Part shown: positions 16,262 to 24,260 of the stretch, in pieces
Layout of the letters: each line of letters begins with the position of its first letter
How positions within the stretch are numbered: the first letter of the stretch is position 1
Assembly: GCF_014650995.1 (NCBI RefSeq)
Contig: NZ_BMWA01000009.1
Location: 233,611-297,610, forward strand
Origin: Streptomyces viridiviolaceus
GTDB lineage: Bacteria > Actinomycetota > Actinomycetes > Streptomycetales > Streptomycetaceae
Reading direction: 5' to 3'
DNA: 64,000 nucleotides
The notes under the pieces: generated by a model
Database searches by the model: none
Told to the model about the DNA's origin: nothing
Seen by the model: only the letters and a program-made list of their open reading frames with translations
Program-made: the position numbers and the translations under genes

Positions 16262-17872
16262 TCACGTCAGGGGGACCTGTCCGAAGCGGCCCGCCACCCG
16301 TAGGTCCGCCTCGATGCGGTCGGCCGTCGCCTTCAGCTCCGGGAGGATCTCCTCGACGCAGTCCCGCGCCGACCGCCGGGCCGCGTGCATGGCCACGTTC
16401 ACCGCCGCCACCACCCGGCCGGTGCGGTCGCGGACCGGGACGGCGATCGTGCGCAGGCCGGCCTCCAGTTCCTCGTCGACGAGGGCGTAGCCCTGGGCGC
16501 GGACCTCGGGGAGTGGCGGGTCCGGGAGGTCCGCGAGCAGGACGTGGCCGAGGGACGTCGCGTGGGCCGGGAGGCGGGTGCCGACCGTGATGTGGGCGCT
16601 CATCACGCGGCTCGTCGCCGCCCGGGCCGTGTACTGGACCTCCTGGCCCGAGTCCGACAGGACGGCCAGCGACGCCGACTCGTGGACGCGGTCCGCCAGG
16701 GCGGCCAGGTGGGGCTGCGCCATCTGCGGCAGGGACAGGCGGGACAGGGGCGGGAAGCCGAGGGAGAGGACGCGGGGGGTGAGCCCGAACGCGCGGTCGG
16801 GGGTGGGCGTCACCAGGCCCGCGTGCTCGTAGGTGATCAGGGCCCGGCGTGCGGTGGCGCGGGCGAGGCCCGTCGCCTTCGCGACCTCCGTGAGGGTCAG
16901 CGCGCAGCGGCCCTCGCCGAAGGCCGTCAGTACGGTCAGGCCGCGGGCCAGGGACTCGACGAACTCCCTGCCCAACTCCTGTTTCGACGCGCCCGTCCAG
17001 GTGGCCAGGCCCGCGGGGGCCGCGCCGGGCTCGGGCGGCGGGGCGGTGCGCAGGTCGTCCTCCATCGCCGCCACCGCCGTGCGGAGCCGGGGGAGCAGGG
17101 TCTGCCGCAGGTCCTGTGCCGTGTGCCGGCTGGTGTGGCTGACCACGCTGGCGACGCACGCCACCCGGCCGGTACGGGGATCCCTCACCGGCACCGACAC
17201 CGCGACCAGACCGGGTTCGATCAGCTGGTCGTCCAGGGCCCAGCCGTCGGCGGCCGCCCGTGCGGCGCGGTGTTCGAAGTCCTCGTCCGGGGTGGGGTGT
17301 TCGCGCGGGGGTACGGCCGGGAAGGACCGGTCCTGCGGGTCGGCGGCCCGGCGTTCGCGCCAGTGGTGCCAGTCGGACTCCGTCCACTCCGCCGCGAACA
17401 GCGGGCCGGGCGCGGTGCGTTCGGCCGGGAGCAGGTCGCCGATCCGGAAGCTGAGGGACATCGCGCGGCGGCGGGTGGCCTGGTGGATGAAGCGGATGCC
17501 GTCGCGGTCGCCGACCGCGAGCGAGACCGACTCGTCCAGCTCGTCGGCCAGGGCGTCCGCGCGCGCGTCCAGCAGGGCGGGCAGGCGCAGGGCCGCCAGG
17601 TAGGCGTTGCCCAGCTCCATCAGACGGGGGGCGAGCATCACGTCGCGGCCGTCCAGGCGGACGTAGCCCATGCGGGCGAGGGTGGCCGTGATCCGGTCGA
17701 CGGTGGAGCGGGCGAGGCCGGTGCTCTTCTCCAGGGCGCTCAGGCTGAGCGTGCCGTCCGCCTCGGTCAGCCGGCGCAGTACGGCGATCCCGCGCAGCAG
17801 CGGCGCGACCGCCTCGGCCGGTGCGGCGGCACCCTCGTCGCGGGCGGCGTCGTTCGTGGTGTTGGCGGGCAT
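16262..17872 (-). CDS. Tandem IclR-family regulator (two IclR units in one chain)
   Basis: 536 residues, twice the usual 250-270. Unit one (about 20-270) has a winged helix (LEKSTGLARSTVDRITATL) and an effector domain ending in VAVSVPVRDPRTGRV. Unit two (about 295-535) repeats this: LTEVAKATGLARATARRAL, then EVQYTARAATSRVM and TIAVPVRDRTGRV. Fused IclR regulators of this kind (PcaR type) control aromatic-acid degradation in actinomycetes, but no such pathway is adjacent here. Start ATG at 17872 behind GGAGA. Confidence 0.92.
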   Translation of the reverse strand: MPANTTNDAARDEGAAAPAEAVAPLLRGIAVLRRLTEADGTLSLSALEKSTGLARSTVDRITATLARMGYVRLDGRDVMLAPRLMELGNAYLAALRLPALLDARADALADELDESVSLAVGDRDGIRFIHQATRRRAMSLSFRIGDLLPAERTAPGPLFAAEWTESDWHHWRERRAADPQDRSFPAVPPREHPTPDEDFEHRAARAAADGWALDDQLIEPGLVAVSVPVRDPRTGRVACVASVVSHTSRHTAQDLRQTLLPRLRTAVAAMEDDLRTAPPPEPGAAPAGLATWTGASKQELGREFVESLARGLTVLTAFGEGRCALTLTEVAKATGLARATARRALITYEHAGLVTPTPDRAFGLTPRVLSLGFPPLSRLSLPQMAQPHLAALADRVHESASLAVLSDSGQEVQYTARAATSRVMSAHITVGTRLPAHATSLGHVLLADLPDPPLPEVRAQGYALVDEELEAGLRTIAVPVRDRTGRVVAAVNVAMHAARRSARDCVEEILPELKATADRIEADLRVAGRFGQVPLT

Positions 17873-17936
17873 CGGGTCTCCGGTACGGCGGTCGCGGCAG
17901 GCCTACCGTAATCCGCCGGGCGGCCGTCCCCGGCCG

Positions 17937-19289
17937 TCACCTCCGGGTGATCCGCACCTTGTGGTGGCCCTTCAGGTCCGCCCCCGCCACGGTGATCGTG
18001 ATGCCCCGGCGCGGGTCCTTGAAGGTCTGGCCCGGTGTGAAGGCGGCGTCGGAGAGCTCGGCGTGGACGTTCGGGCTGCGCGTGCAGCCGCCGCTGTCCC
18101 GGCGGGAGTCGTACACCTTGACCGGGCCCATCCCGGTGTCCACGTCGGCGTCGACCTTGTAGATCAGTACGCCCGGGCGGCACACGGTCTCGTCGTTGCC
18201 CTCGCGGGTGCGCAGCTCCAGGGCGTACCCGGAGTCCGCGTCCAGCGGGACGAAGACCAGCTTGTCGCCGCCGGCGCGGGCCAGCGGCGTCAGCGTGTAC
18301 TCCTTCGTGCCCGGCGACGACGCGCAGTGGACCTGGGAGGCGTCGAGCCAGCCCAGCTTCCACTTGTGCCAGCCGAGCAGGTCGTTGTTGGCGCCCCAGT
18401 CCTCGCTCATGATGTCCCAGTGGCCGGCCGCGCCCCCGCCCTCCTGGGTGTAGAGGTCGGGCAGGCCGAAGACGTGGCCGTTCTCGTGGGGCAGGACGCG
18501 GTAGCCGGTCCGGTCGTAGGAGCCGGAGCCGTCGTCCTGCCGGGAGTAGACGAAGGACGCGTTCGCCACCGGGACGCCGTCGGCGACCGGGGCCTCCTTG
18601 TTGCCGGCGAAGGTGACGGACAGGACCGTGTCCAGGGCGGAGGGGCCCGCGTTGGGCGTGACCAGGACGTTCAGCAGGTCGTAGCCGCGGAAGTTCACCT
18701 TCGGGTCGGCCGCCGTGACGATGTCCTGGACCAGCTCCCGGTAGCCGGGGTCGAAGGGCGCGCCGCGATCTATGCCGTACTGGGCGAACCGCTTCGGCAT
18801 CCGCAGCCAGTCGCGGATCGGGGCGTCGGGGCGGTAGTCGAGCCGGCCGTAGGAGCTGGTGCGGAACCACTTCTCGGTCTGCGGGAAGAACTCCGCGTAC
18901 CGGTCGAGCGCCTTGCCCTCGCCGGGCGCGTCGGAGAAGTCGATCATCAGAGTGAGGGCGCGGACGGTGCCGGTGGAGCGGGCGTAGTCGTCGATGGTCG
19001 GGATGCCCTCGGACATCTGGATCTCGGGGCCGCTGCTGATCATGCACGGGCGGTGCGCGGAGGAGTGGGACAGGGAGGCCGGGCCCGCCCCGGCCCTCGT
19101 GCCGTCCGGCACGAGGGGCCCGGTGCCCGCCGAGGTGCTGACCGCGAGGGTCACGGCGGTGATGGTCGCGAGGGCGGCCAGACGGCGGGTGGGCGGCAGG
19201 CGGCGCAGAGCGGCCGGGCGGCGTATTGCGGCCGGGCCGCTCGGGCGTATGCGACGTCTCGGCGGCTGCGGCTGGGGCTGCGGCTGCAT
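17937..19289 (-). CDS. Secreted M6-family (immune inhibitor A-like) metalloprotease
   Basis: 450 residues. ATG at 19289 is preferred (GGGAGG five bases upstream). The N-terminus is Gln/Pro/Arg-rich, then a hydrophobic signal (RRLAALATITAVTLAVSTSA). The zinc site is LPHENGHVFGLPDLY at about residue 265, an HExxH with the following Gly and Asp. Upstream MIDFSDAPGEG and FRTSSYGRLDY match the M6 domain, and GHWDIMSEDW gives the Met-turn. It is exported and probably degrades extracellular protein. Monocistronic. Confidence 0.92.
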   Translation of the reverse strand: MQPQPQPQPPRRRIRPSGPAAIRRPAALRRLPPTRRLAALATITAVTLAVSTSAGTGPLVPDGTRAGAGPASLSHSSAHRPCMISSGPEIQMSEGIPTIDDYARSTGTVRALTLMIDFSDAPGEGKALDRYAEFFPQTEKWFRTSSYGRLDYRPDAPIRDWLRMPKRFAQYGIDRGAPFDPGYRELVQDIVTAADPKVNFRGYDLLNVLVTPNAGPSALDTVLSVTFAGNKEAPVADGVPVANASFVYSRQDDGSGSYDRTGYRVLPHENGHVFGLPDLYTQEGGGAAGHWDIMSEDWGANNDLLGWHKWKLGWLDASQVHCASSPGTKEYTLTPLARAGGDKLVFVPLDADSGYALELRTREGNDETVCRPGVLIYKVDADVDTGMGPVKVYDSRRDSGGCTRSPNVHAELSDAAFTPGQTFKDPRRGITITVAGADLKGHHKVRITRR

Positions 19290-19535
19290 GCAGACCTCCC
19301 TGACCACGGCAGCCGCCGGTCTCCGGCTGCACCCTTGCGATCACCCTGTGCCGAGGGGTGCGTCGGCGCGCGCTGGAGGGGCCGATCGTGGGTTTCTCGC
19401 CGGTAGCGGTGGGGTGGCGGCACGGCGTGGGCCAAGTGGGGCCTGTGTGACTCAGGTTGCTCGCAGTGCCGACGCGGTGACGCAGCAGGGATGTGATGCG
19501 GGTCACTCGAAAAGTTCCCGGGTGTGGGAAATAAC

Positions 19536-19592
19536 CGGGGATCGTTTCCCCGTTTAGCCCTGTGTCCGAGCGAAACGGGGACAGTCTCCCCG
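19536..19592. promoter_or_regulatory. Twin palindromic operators for the adjacent TetR regulator
   Basis: CGGGGA-N5-TCCCCG occurs twice, at 19536-19552 and 19576-19592, exactly 40 bases apart (about four helical turns on one DNA face). The second copy ends 34 bases before the tetR GTG. The 337-base gap between the metalloprotease and tetR genes holds nothing else that I can name. Confidence 0.75.
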
Positions 19593-19626
19593 GATCGCGC
19601 AACCGCAGTCGTCCGAGGAGTACGCC

Positions 19627-20277
19627 GTGCAGACCGCGCCCCCCGAGCAGCGCAAGGCACCCCGGCCGCGTGCCGACGCCCTGCGCAACCGGGAGCGGAT
19701 CGTCACCGCCGCCCGGGAGATGTTCGTCGAACACGGCGCCGACGTGCCGCTCGACGAGATCGCCCGCCGGGCCGGGGTCGGCAACGCCACGTTGTACCGC
19801 AACTTCCCCGACCGCGACGCCCTCGTCCGCGAGGTCGTGTGCTCGGTCATGGACCGTACGGCACGGGCGGCCGAGACCGCGCTCGCGGAGACCGGCGATG
19901 CCTTCGGGGCGCTGGAGCGCTTCGTGCACGTCGCCGCCGACGAGCGGATCAGCGCGCTGTGCCCGATGGTCTCCAGCACGTTCGACCAGCACCACCCCGA
20001 ACTGGAGGCGGCACGTGAACGGGTCGAGCGACTCGTCGCCGAGGTCATGGACCGCGCCAGGGCGGCCGGACAACTCCGTCCGGACGTGGGCGTGGGCGAC
20101 CTGATGGTCGCCGCGGCCCAGCTCAGCCGCCCGCCGGCCGGTACGGAGTGCCTGCGCGGCGACCGTTTCGTCCACCGTCATCTGCAGCTGTTCCTGGACG
20201 GGCTACGGGCTCCCGCCCGCTCCGCCCTGCCGGGCACGGCCGTGACCCTGGAGGATCTGCGCCGGCCCTGCGAATAG
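19627..20277 (+). CDS. TetR-family regulator, probably autoregulated
   Basis: 216 residues from GTG at 19627 with GAGGAG upstream. The helix-turn-helix DEIARRAGVGNATLYRNFPD (about residues 39-58) is preceded by RADALRNRERIVTAAREMF. The C-terminal domain is of the type seen in regulators next to exporters. Two palindromes upstream suggest autorepression. An MFS drug exporter gene lies 210 bases downstream in the same direction and is the likely target. Confidence 0.92.
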   Translation: MQTAPPEQRKAPRPRADALRNRERIVTAAREMFVEHGADVPLDEIARRAGVGNATLYRNFPDRDALVREVVCSVMDRTARAAETALAETGDAFGALERFVHVAADERISALCPMVSSTFDQHHPELEAARERVERLVAEVMDRARAAGQLRPDVGVGDLMVAAAQLSRPPAGTECLRGDRFVHRHLQLFLDGLRAPARSALPGTAVTLEDLRRPCE

Positions 20278-20322
20278 TTCAGCGAGCCTCACCCGTCCGA
20301 ATCCGCGAGCCTGATCCGTCCT

Positions 20323-20412
20323 GACGCACGCGACCGTCCTGTCGGTCGACGTACGTGACCGTGCCGGTCGACGTACGCGACCGTTCCGTCGGTCGACGCA
20401 CTCAACAGTCCC
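20323..20412 (+). repeat. Imperfect tandem repeats before the MFS exporter gene
   Basis: A 22-25 base unit starting GACGTACGCGACCGT and ending CGGTC is repeated at 20323-20347, 20348-20369 and 20370-20394, with a decayed fourth copy to about 20412. It fills the gap between tetR and the MFS gene and contains no matching CGGGGA operator. Confidence 0.7.
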
Positions 20413-20487
20413 AGCGGCCGTCGCCGTCGACGAGCCGTTCCCTTACGTCACTTTTTTCCGTCACGTCGTCCCGAAGTGGGTACCCCC

Positions 20488-22017
20488 ATGTCCGAAACAG
20501 CCGTCAAGGCTCCCGGCGTCCCCGACGCCGGCCGCTGGAAGGCGCTCGTCTTCATCGCGCTCGCCCAGCTGATGGTCGTCCTCGACGCCACCATCGTGAA
20601 CATCGCCCTGCCCTCCGCCCAGCAGGACCTGGGCATCTCCGACGGCAACCGGCAGTGGGTCGTCACGGCCTACGCCCTCGCCTTCGGCGGCCTGCTGCTG
20701 TTCGGCGGCCGGATAGCCGACCTGTGGGGCCGCAAGCGCGCCTTCGTCGTCGGCCTGGCCGGCTTCGCCGTGGCCTCCGCGCTCGGCGGCGCGGCCACCA
20801 ACGAGGCGATGATGTTCGGCGCCCGCGCCCTCCAGGGCGTCTTCGGCGCGCTGCTCGCGCCCGCCGCGCTCTCCCTGCTCGCCGTGATGTTCACGGACGC
20901 CAAGGAGCGCGCCAAGGCGTTCGGCATCTACGGTGCGATCGCCGGTGGTGGTGGCGCCGTCGGCCTGATCCTCGGCGGTTTCCTCACCGAGTACCTGGAC
21001 TGGCGCTGGACGTTCTTCGTGAACATCCCGTTCGCCGTGGTCGCCGCGGCCGGTGCCTGGCTCGTCATCCGTGAGCCCCAGGGCGGACGCAACCGCTCGC
21101 CGCTCGACATCCCCGGCGTGATCCTGTCCACCCTCGGTCTGGTCGCGCTCGTCTACGGCTTCACCCGCGCCGAGTCCGACGGCTGGAGCGACGCCGTGAC
21201 GGTCGGCATGTTCATCGGCGCCGCCGTGCTGCTCCTCGCCTTCGTGCTCGTCGAGTCGAAGGTCAGGGCCCCGCTGCTGCCGCTGCGCGTGGTCACCGAG
21301 CGCAACCGCGGCGGTGTCTACCTCTCGCTCGGCCTCGCCATCATCGCGATGTTCGGCCTGTTCCTCTTCCTGACCTACTACCTGCAGATCGTGAAGGGGT
21401 ACACGCCGGTGAAGACCGGCTTCGCCTTCCTGCCGATGATCGCGGGCATGATCACGGGCTCCACGCAGATCGGCACGCGCCTGATGACCCGGGTCGCGCC
21501 CCGGCTGCTGATGGGCCCGGGCTTCCTGACCGCCGCCCTCGGCATGCTGCTGCTGACCCAGCTGGAGGTCGACACCTCCTACGCCGCCGTGCTGCTGCCC
21601 GGCATGCTGCTGCTCGGCCTCGGCATGGGTACGGCGTTCATGCCGGCCATGTCCCTGGCCACCCAGGGCGTGGAGCCGCGGGACGCCGGTGTCGCCTCCG
21701 CGATGGTCAACACCTCCCAGCAGGTGGGCGGCGCGATCGGCACGGCCCTGCTGAACACGATCGCCGCCTCGGCCACCGCGTCCTACATCGAGGACCACAC
21801 CGCCTCGGCCGCCTCCCGGCCGCAGCAGCAGCTCGTCCAGCTGCAGGGCATGGTGCAGGGCTACACCAGCGCGATCTGGTTCGCCGTCGGCATCCTGGTC
21901 GTCGCGGCCGCGATCGCCCTGACCTTCGTCAACGCCGGGCGTCCGGGCGGCACCGCCCTCGCCCGCTCCGGTGACGCGGCCGAGGACGAGGTGCCGGTGC
22001 CGGTCGTCGCCCACTGA
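20488..22017 (+). CDS. MFS exporter, DHA2 (EmrB/QacA) type with 14 spans
   Basis: 509 residues from ATG at 20488; GTG at 20476 is an alternative and neither has a strong ribosome site. DHA2 hallmarks: QLMVVLDATIVNIALP in the first span, GRIADLWGRKRAF in the loop after span 2, then GAIAGGGGAVGLILGG and LDWRWTFFVNIP. Fourteen spans can be counted. It exports drugs or toxic compounds using the proton gradient. The gene follows a TetR regulator, the usual context for an inducible resistance pump. Confidence 0.93.
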   Translation: MSETAVKAPGVPDAGRWKALVFIALAQLMVVLDATIVNIALPSAQQDLGISDGNRQWVVTAYALAFGGLLLFGGRIADLWGRKRAFVVGLAGFAVASALGGAATNEAMMFGARALQGVFGALLAPAALSLLAVMFTDAKERAKAFGIYGAIAGGGGAVGLILGGFLTEYLDWRWTFFVNIPFAVVAAAGAWLVIREPQGGRNRSPLDIPGVILSTLGLVALVYGFTRAESDGWSDAVTVGMFIGAAVLLLAFVLVESKVRAPLLPLRVVTERNRGGVYLSLGLAIIAMFGLFLFLTYYLQIVKGYTPVKTGFAFLPMIAGMITGSTQIGTRLMTRVAPRLLMGPGFLTAALGMLLLTQLEVDTSYAAVLLPGMLLLGLGMGTAFMPAMSLATQGVEPRDAGVASAMVNTSQQVGGAIGTALLNTIAASATASYIEDHTASAASRPQQQLVQLQGMVQGYTSAIWFAVGILVVAAAIALTFVNAGRPGGTALARSGDAAEDEVPVPVVAH

Positions 22018-22123
22018 CGCCGGCGGCGGTACCCCTCCGGGCGATTCGTTCCGTCTGTTCCACCCGTGCGTGGGGGAGGGGACGCCCCGACGCACGGTTC
22101 CCACGGACCTGCCCCGGCCGCGC

Positions 22124-22639
22124 TCAGCGCAGCCAGGGCAGGTCCGCCCCGGTTTCACCGGGCTCGAGTCCCTCGGCGACGATCCTCATGATCTCGCCGA
22201 GGGACTTCTGCTGTTCGGGGGTGAGCCGGTCGAACACCGCCTGCCGGACGGCGTTCACATGGCCCGGCGCGGTCCGGCGCAGCACCTCGTGGCCCTCGTC
22301 CGTGAGGACGGCGAACTGGCCCCGCTTGTCGGAGGGGCAGTCCTCGCGGCGGACCCAGCCGTTCTTCTCCAGACGGGCGATCGCGTGCGACAGGCGGGAG
22401 CGGGTGATCTTCGCGTACCTGGCCAGCTCCGTCATCCGCAGCCGCCGCCGCGGGGACTCGGCCAGCTTGACCAGCAGGCCGTAGTAGACGTGCGGCATGC
22501 CCGCGTCGCGCTGGAGCTGGCGGTCGAGGTGGTCCTCCAGGAGAGTGGCGGCCTCGATGTAGGAGCGCCACACGAGCTGTTCCTCGGCGGTGAGCCAGCG
22601 TGGCTCGTCGGCGGGAGCCGGGATGGGTGCCGTGTTCAT
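22124..22639 (-). CDS. MarR-family regulator
   Basis: 171 residues from ATG at 22639. The winged helix reads LRMTELARYAKITRSRLSHA (about 68-87), followed by the wing RREDCPSDKRGQFAVLTDEG. The N-terminal WLTAEEQLVWRSYIEA helix fits the MarR dimer region. It faces an extradiol dioxygenase gene 98 bases away, so it probably represses that gene and itself and responds to a phenolic compound. Confidence 0.92.
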   Translation of the reverse strand: MNTAPIPAPADEPRWLTAEEQLVWRSYIEAATLLEDHLDRQLQRDAGMPHVYYGLLVKLAESPRRRLRMTELARYAKITRSRLSHAIARLEKNGWVRREDCPSDKRGQFAVLTDEGHEVLRRTAPGHVNAVRQAVFDRLTPEQQKSLGEIMRIVAEGLEPGETGADLPWLR

Positions 22640-22663
22640 GTATCCACTCTACGAGACCCTTTC

Positions 22664-22692
22664 TTGAAGTTTAAACAAAAGCGGCGTACATT
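22664..22692 (+). promoter_or_regulatory. Promoter of the dioxygenase gene overlapping a MarR-type palindrome
   Basis: TTGAAG (22664-22669), 17 bases, TACATT (22687-22692) is a good housekeeping-type promoter. The palindrome GTTTAAAC (22669-22676) lies inside the spacer, where a MarR dimer would block RNA polymerase. Confidence 0.55.
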
Positions 22693-22737
22693 TCTGTCCG
22701 GGAGGGATCGAGAGTCCAAGCATTTGGAGCCGCCGCC

Positions 22738-23523
22738 ATGTCCGCCGCCACCCACGAGCGCATGCCCGCGCTCTACCTCAGCCACGGTGCCCCGCCGCTC
22801 GCGGACGACCCCGTCTGGCCCGGCGAACTCGCCGCCTGGTCCGCAGGGCTGCCGCGCCCCACGGCGATCCTCGTCGTCTCCGCCCACTGGGAGGAGGCCC
22901 CGCTCGCCCTCGGCGCCACCCGGACCGTCCCGCTCGTCTACGACTTCTGGGGCTTCCCCGAGCACTACTACCAGGTGCGTTACGAAGCACCGGGCGCCCC
23001 CGGGCTCGCCGACTCCGTCCGCAAACTGCTGCGCGCCCCCGGCACGCCCGTCCAGGACGTCCCCGACCGCGGCCTCGACCACGGCGCGTACGTGCCGCTG
23101 GTGGAGATGTACCCCGAGGCCGACATCCCCGTCCTCCAGGTCTCCATGCCGACCCTGGACCCGGCGCGGCTCATGGAGATCGGCCGCAGGCTCGCACCGC
23201 TGCGCGACGAGGGCGTGCTGATCATCGGCTCCGGCTTCTTCACCCACAACCTGGCCGCGCTGCGCCAGGCAGGCGTCCCCGCCTGGTCCGCCGAGTTCGA
23301 CGACTGGGGCCGGCGGGCGCTGGATGCGGGTGACGTGGACGGGCTGCTCGACTTCGCCCGCAAGTCCCCGGCGGGCCGGCTGGCCCACCCGCGCACCGAG
23401 CACTTCGCCCCGCTGTTCGTGACCATGGGGGCGGCGGACGCGGCCGGTGAGCTGGACACCCGGAAGTCGGTGATCGACGGTTTCTGGATGGGGCTGGCGA
23501 AGCGGTCGGTGCAGTTCGGCTGA
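22738..23523 (+). CDS. DODA/LigB-type extradiol ring-cleavage dioxygenase
   Basis: 261 residues from ATG at 22738. The class III extradiol fold is visible: PALYLSHGAPPL with a metal-binding His, LVVSAHWEE with a second His, DFWGFPEHYYQ, and LDHGAYVPL with a third His, then GSGFFTHN. These enzymes open catechol-type rings (DOPA dioxygenase family; bacterial YgiD homologues) with Fe(II) or Zn. It is divergent from a MarR gene, a standard arrangement for phenolic-inducible dioxygenases. Confidence 0.93.
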   Translation: MSAATHERMPALYLSHGAPPLADDPVWPGELAAWSAGLPRPTAILVVSAHWEEAPLALGATRTVPLVYDFWGFPEHYYQVRYEAPGAPGLADSVRKLLRAPGTPVQDVPDRGLDHGAYVPLVEMYPEADIPVLQVSMPTLDPARLMEIGRRLAPLRDEGVLIIGSGFFTHNLAALRQAGVPAWSAEFDDWGRRALDAGDVDGLLDFARKSPAGRLAHPRTEHFAPLFVTMGAADAAGELDTRKSVIDGFWMGLAKRSVQFG

Positions 23524-23537
23524 CCGCCGGACGGGCT

Positions 23538-24056
23538 CTAGAGCGGCTTCTCGTACCAGGCCACGTCCCAGTACCGGCCGAACTTGCGGCCCACCTCGCG
23601 GTACGTGCCGACGTACCGGAAGCCGAAGCGCTCGTGCAGCCGGACCGACGCCTCGTTGGGCTGGGCGATGCCGGCGTAGGCGCGGTGCAGGTCCTCGCCG
23701 GACAGGGCCTCGAAGAGGGCCTCGTAGAGCAGGGTGCCGACGCCGCGGCGGCCTGCCCGCGGGGCGACGTAGACGGTGGTCTCCACCGAGGTCGCGTAGG
23801 CGGGCTTCGCGCGATAAGGGCTGGATGTGGCGTAGCCCAGAATTTCCTGTGAGTACGCGTCCGCGGCAACCCTCAGCCGGTACGGGCCGTCTTCAGGGTG
23901 GGAGAGCAGCCACGGGCGGCGCTCCTCGGGGGTGAAGACCCGGGTGTCGAACGTGATGGGCGTCTCCATCACGTAGTGGTTGTAGAGCTCGGTGAGGGCC
24001 TGGAGGTCGCTCTCGACTCCTGGTCTGACCTGGACATCTGCGTGTTCGGTCAACAC
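23538..24056 (-). CDS. GNAT N-acetyltransferase, phosphinothricin-acetyltransferase-like
   Basis: 172 residues from GTG at 24056 behind GAGGAGG. Pattern of the Pat/YncA group: VRPGVESDLQALTELYNHYV, TPITFDT, then the acetyl-CoA loop VAPRAGRRGVGTLLYEAL and RLHERFGFRYVGTYREVGRK, ending WDVAWYEKPL. Members acetylate amino acids or their analogues, and most do not confer herbicide resistance. The stop is close to the convergent dioxygenase gene. Confidence 0.9.
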   Translation of the reverse strand: MLTEHADVQVRPGVESDLQALTELYNHYVMETPITFDTRVFTPEERRPWLLSHPEDGPYRLRVAADAYSQEILGYATSSPYRAKPAYATSVETTVYVAPRAGRRGVGTLLYEALFEALSGEDLHRAYAGIAQPNEASVRLHERFGFRYVGTYREVGRKFGRYWDVAWYEKPL

Positions 24057-24116
24057 CGTGCCTCCTCGTGTGGCGGCACAGGGTACTGCATGATCAGAAA
24101 AATCGGGGGGCGGGTT

Positions 24117-24144
24117 GGGAATTCTGTCCGGATTCCAGTCGTTG
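24117..24144 (+). promoter_or_regulatory. SigR-type promoter of hrdD
   Basis: GGGAAT (24117-24122), exactly 18 bases, GTTG (24141-24144). This is the full consensus of the thiol-stress sigma factor SigR of Streptomyces. It lies 117 bases before the hrdD start; hrdD is, from memory, a known SigR target in S. coelicolor. Confidence 0.85.
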
Positions 24145-24260
24145 TTTCCATCGGATGCAGGGCACCCGAGGAGAGTCCGGAGATGAGAGCGGAGACAAGC
24201 TCAGCCGGTGCCGAGCATCCGTCGGACCACCCGCTGAACCACCATCGCAAGGGAGCACGC

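Noticed and set aside
16385..17911. A long plus-strand frame (508 codons) opposite the IclR gene
   Set aside because: The minus strand encodes two full IclR units; the plus frame has no motif and follows from the codon bias of its partner.
23538..24056. Phosphinothricin resistance enzyme
   Set aside because: The family resemblance is real, but many Streptomyces GNAT proteins share it without this activity, so only the family is claimed.
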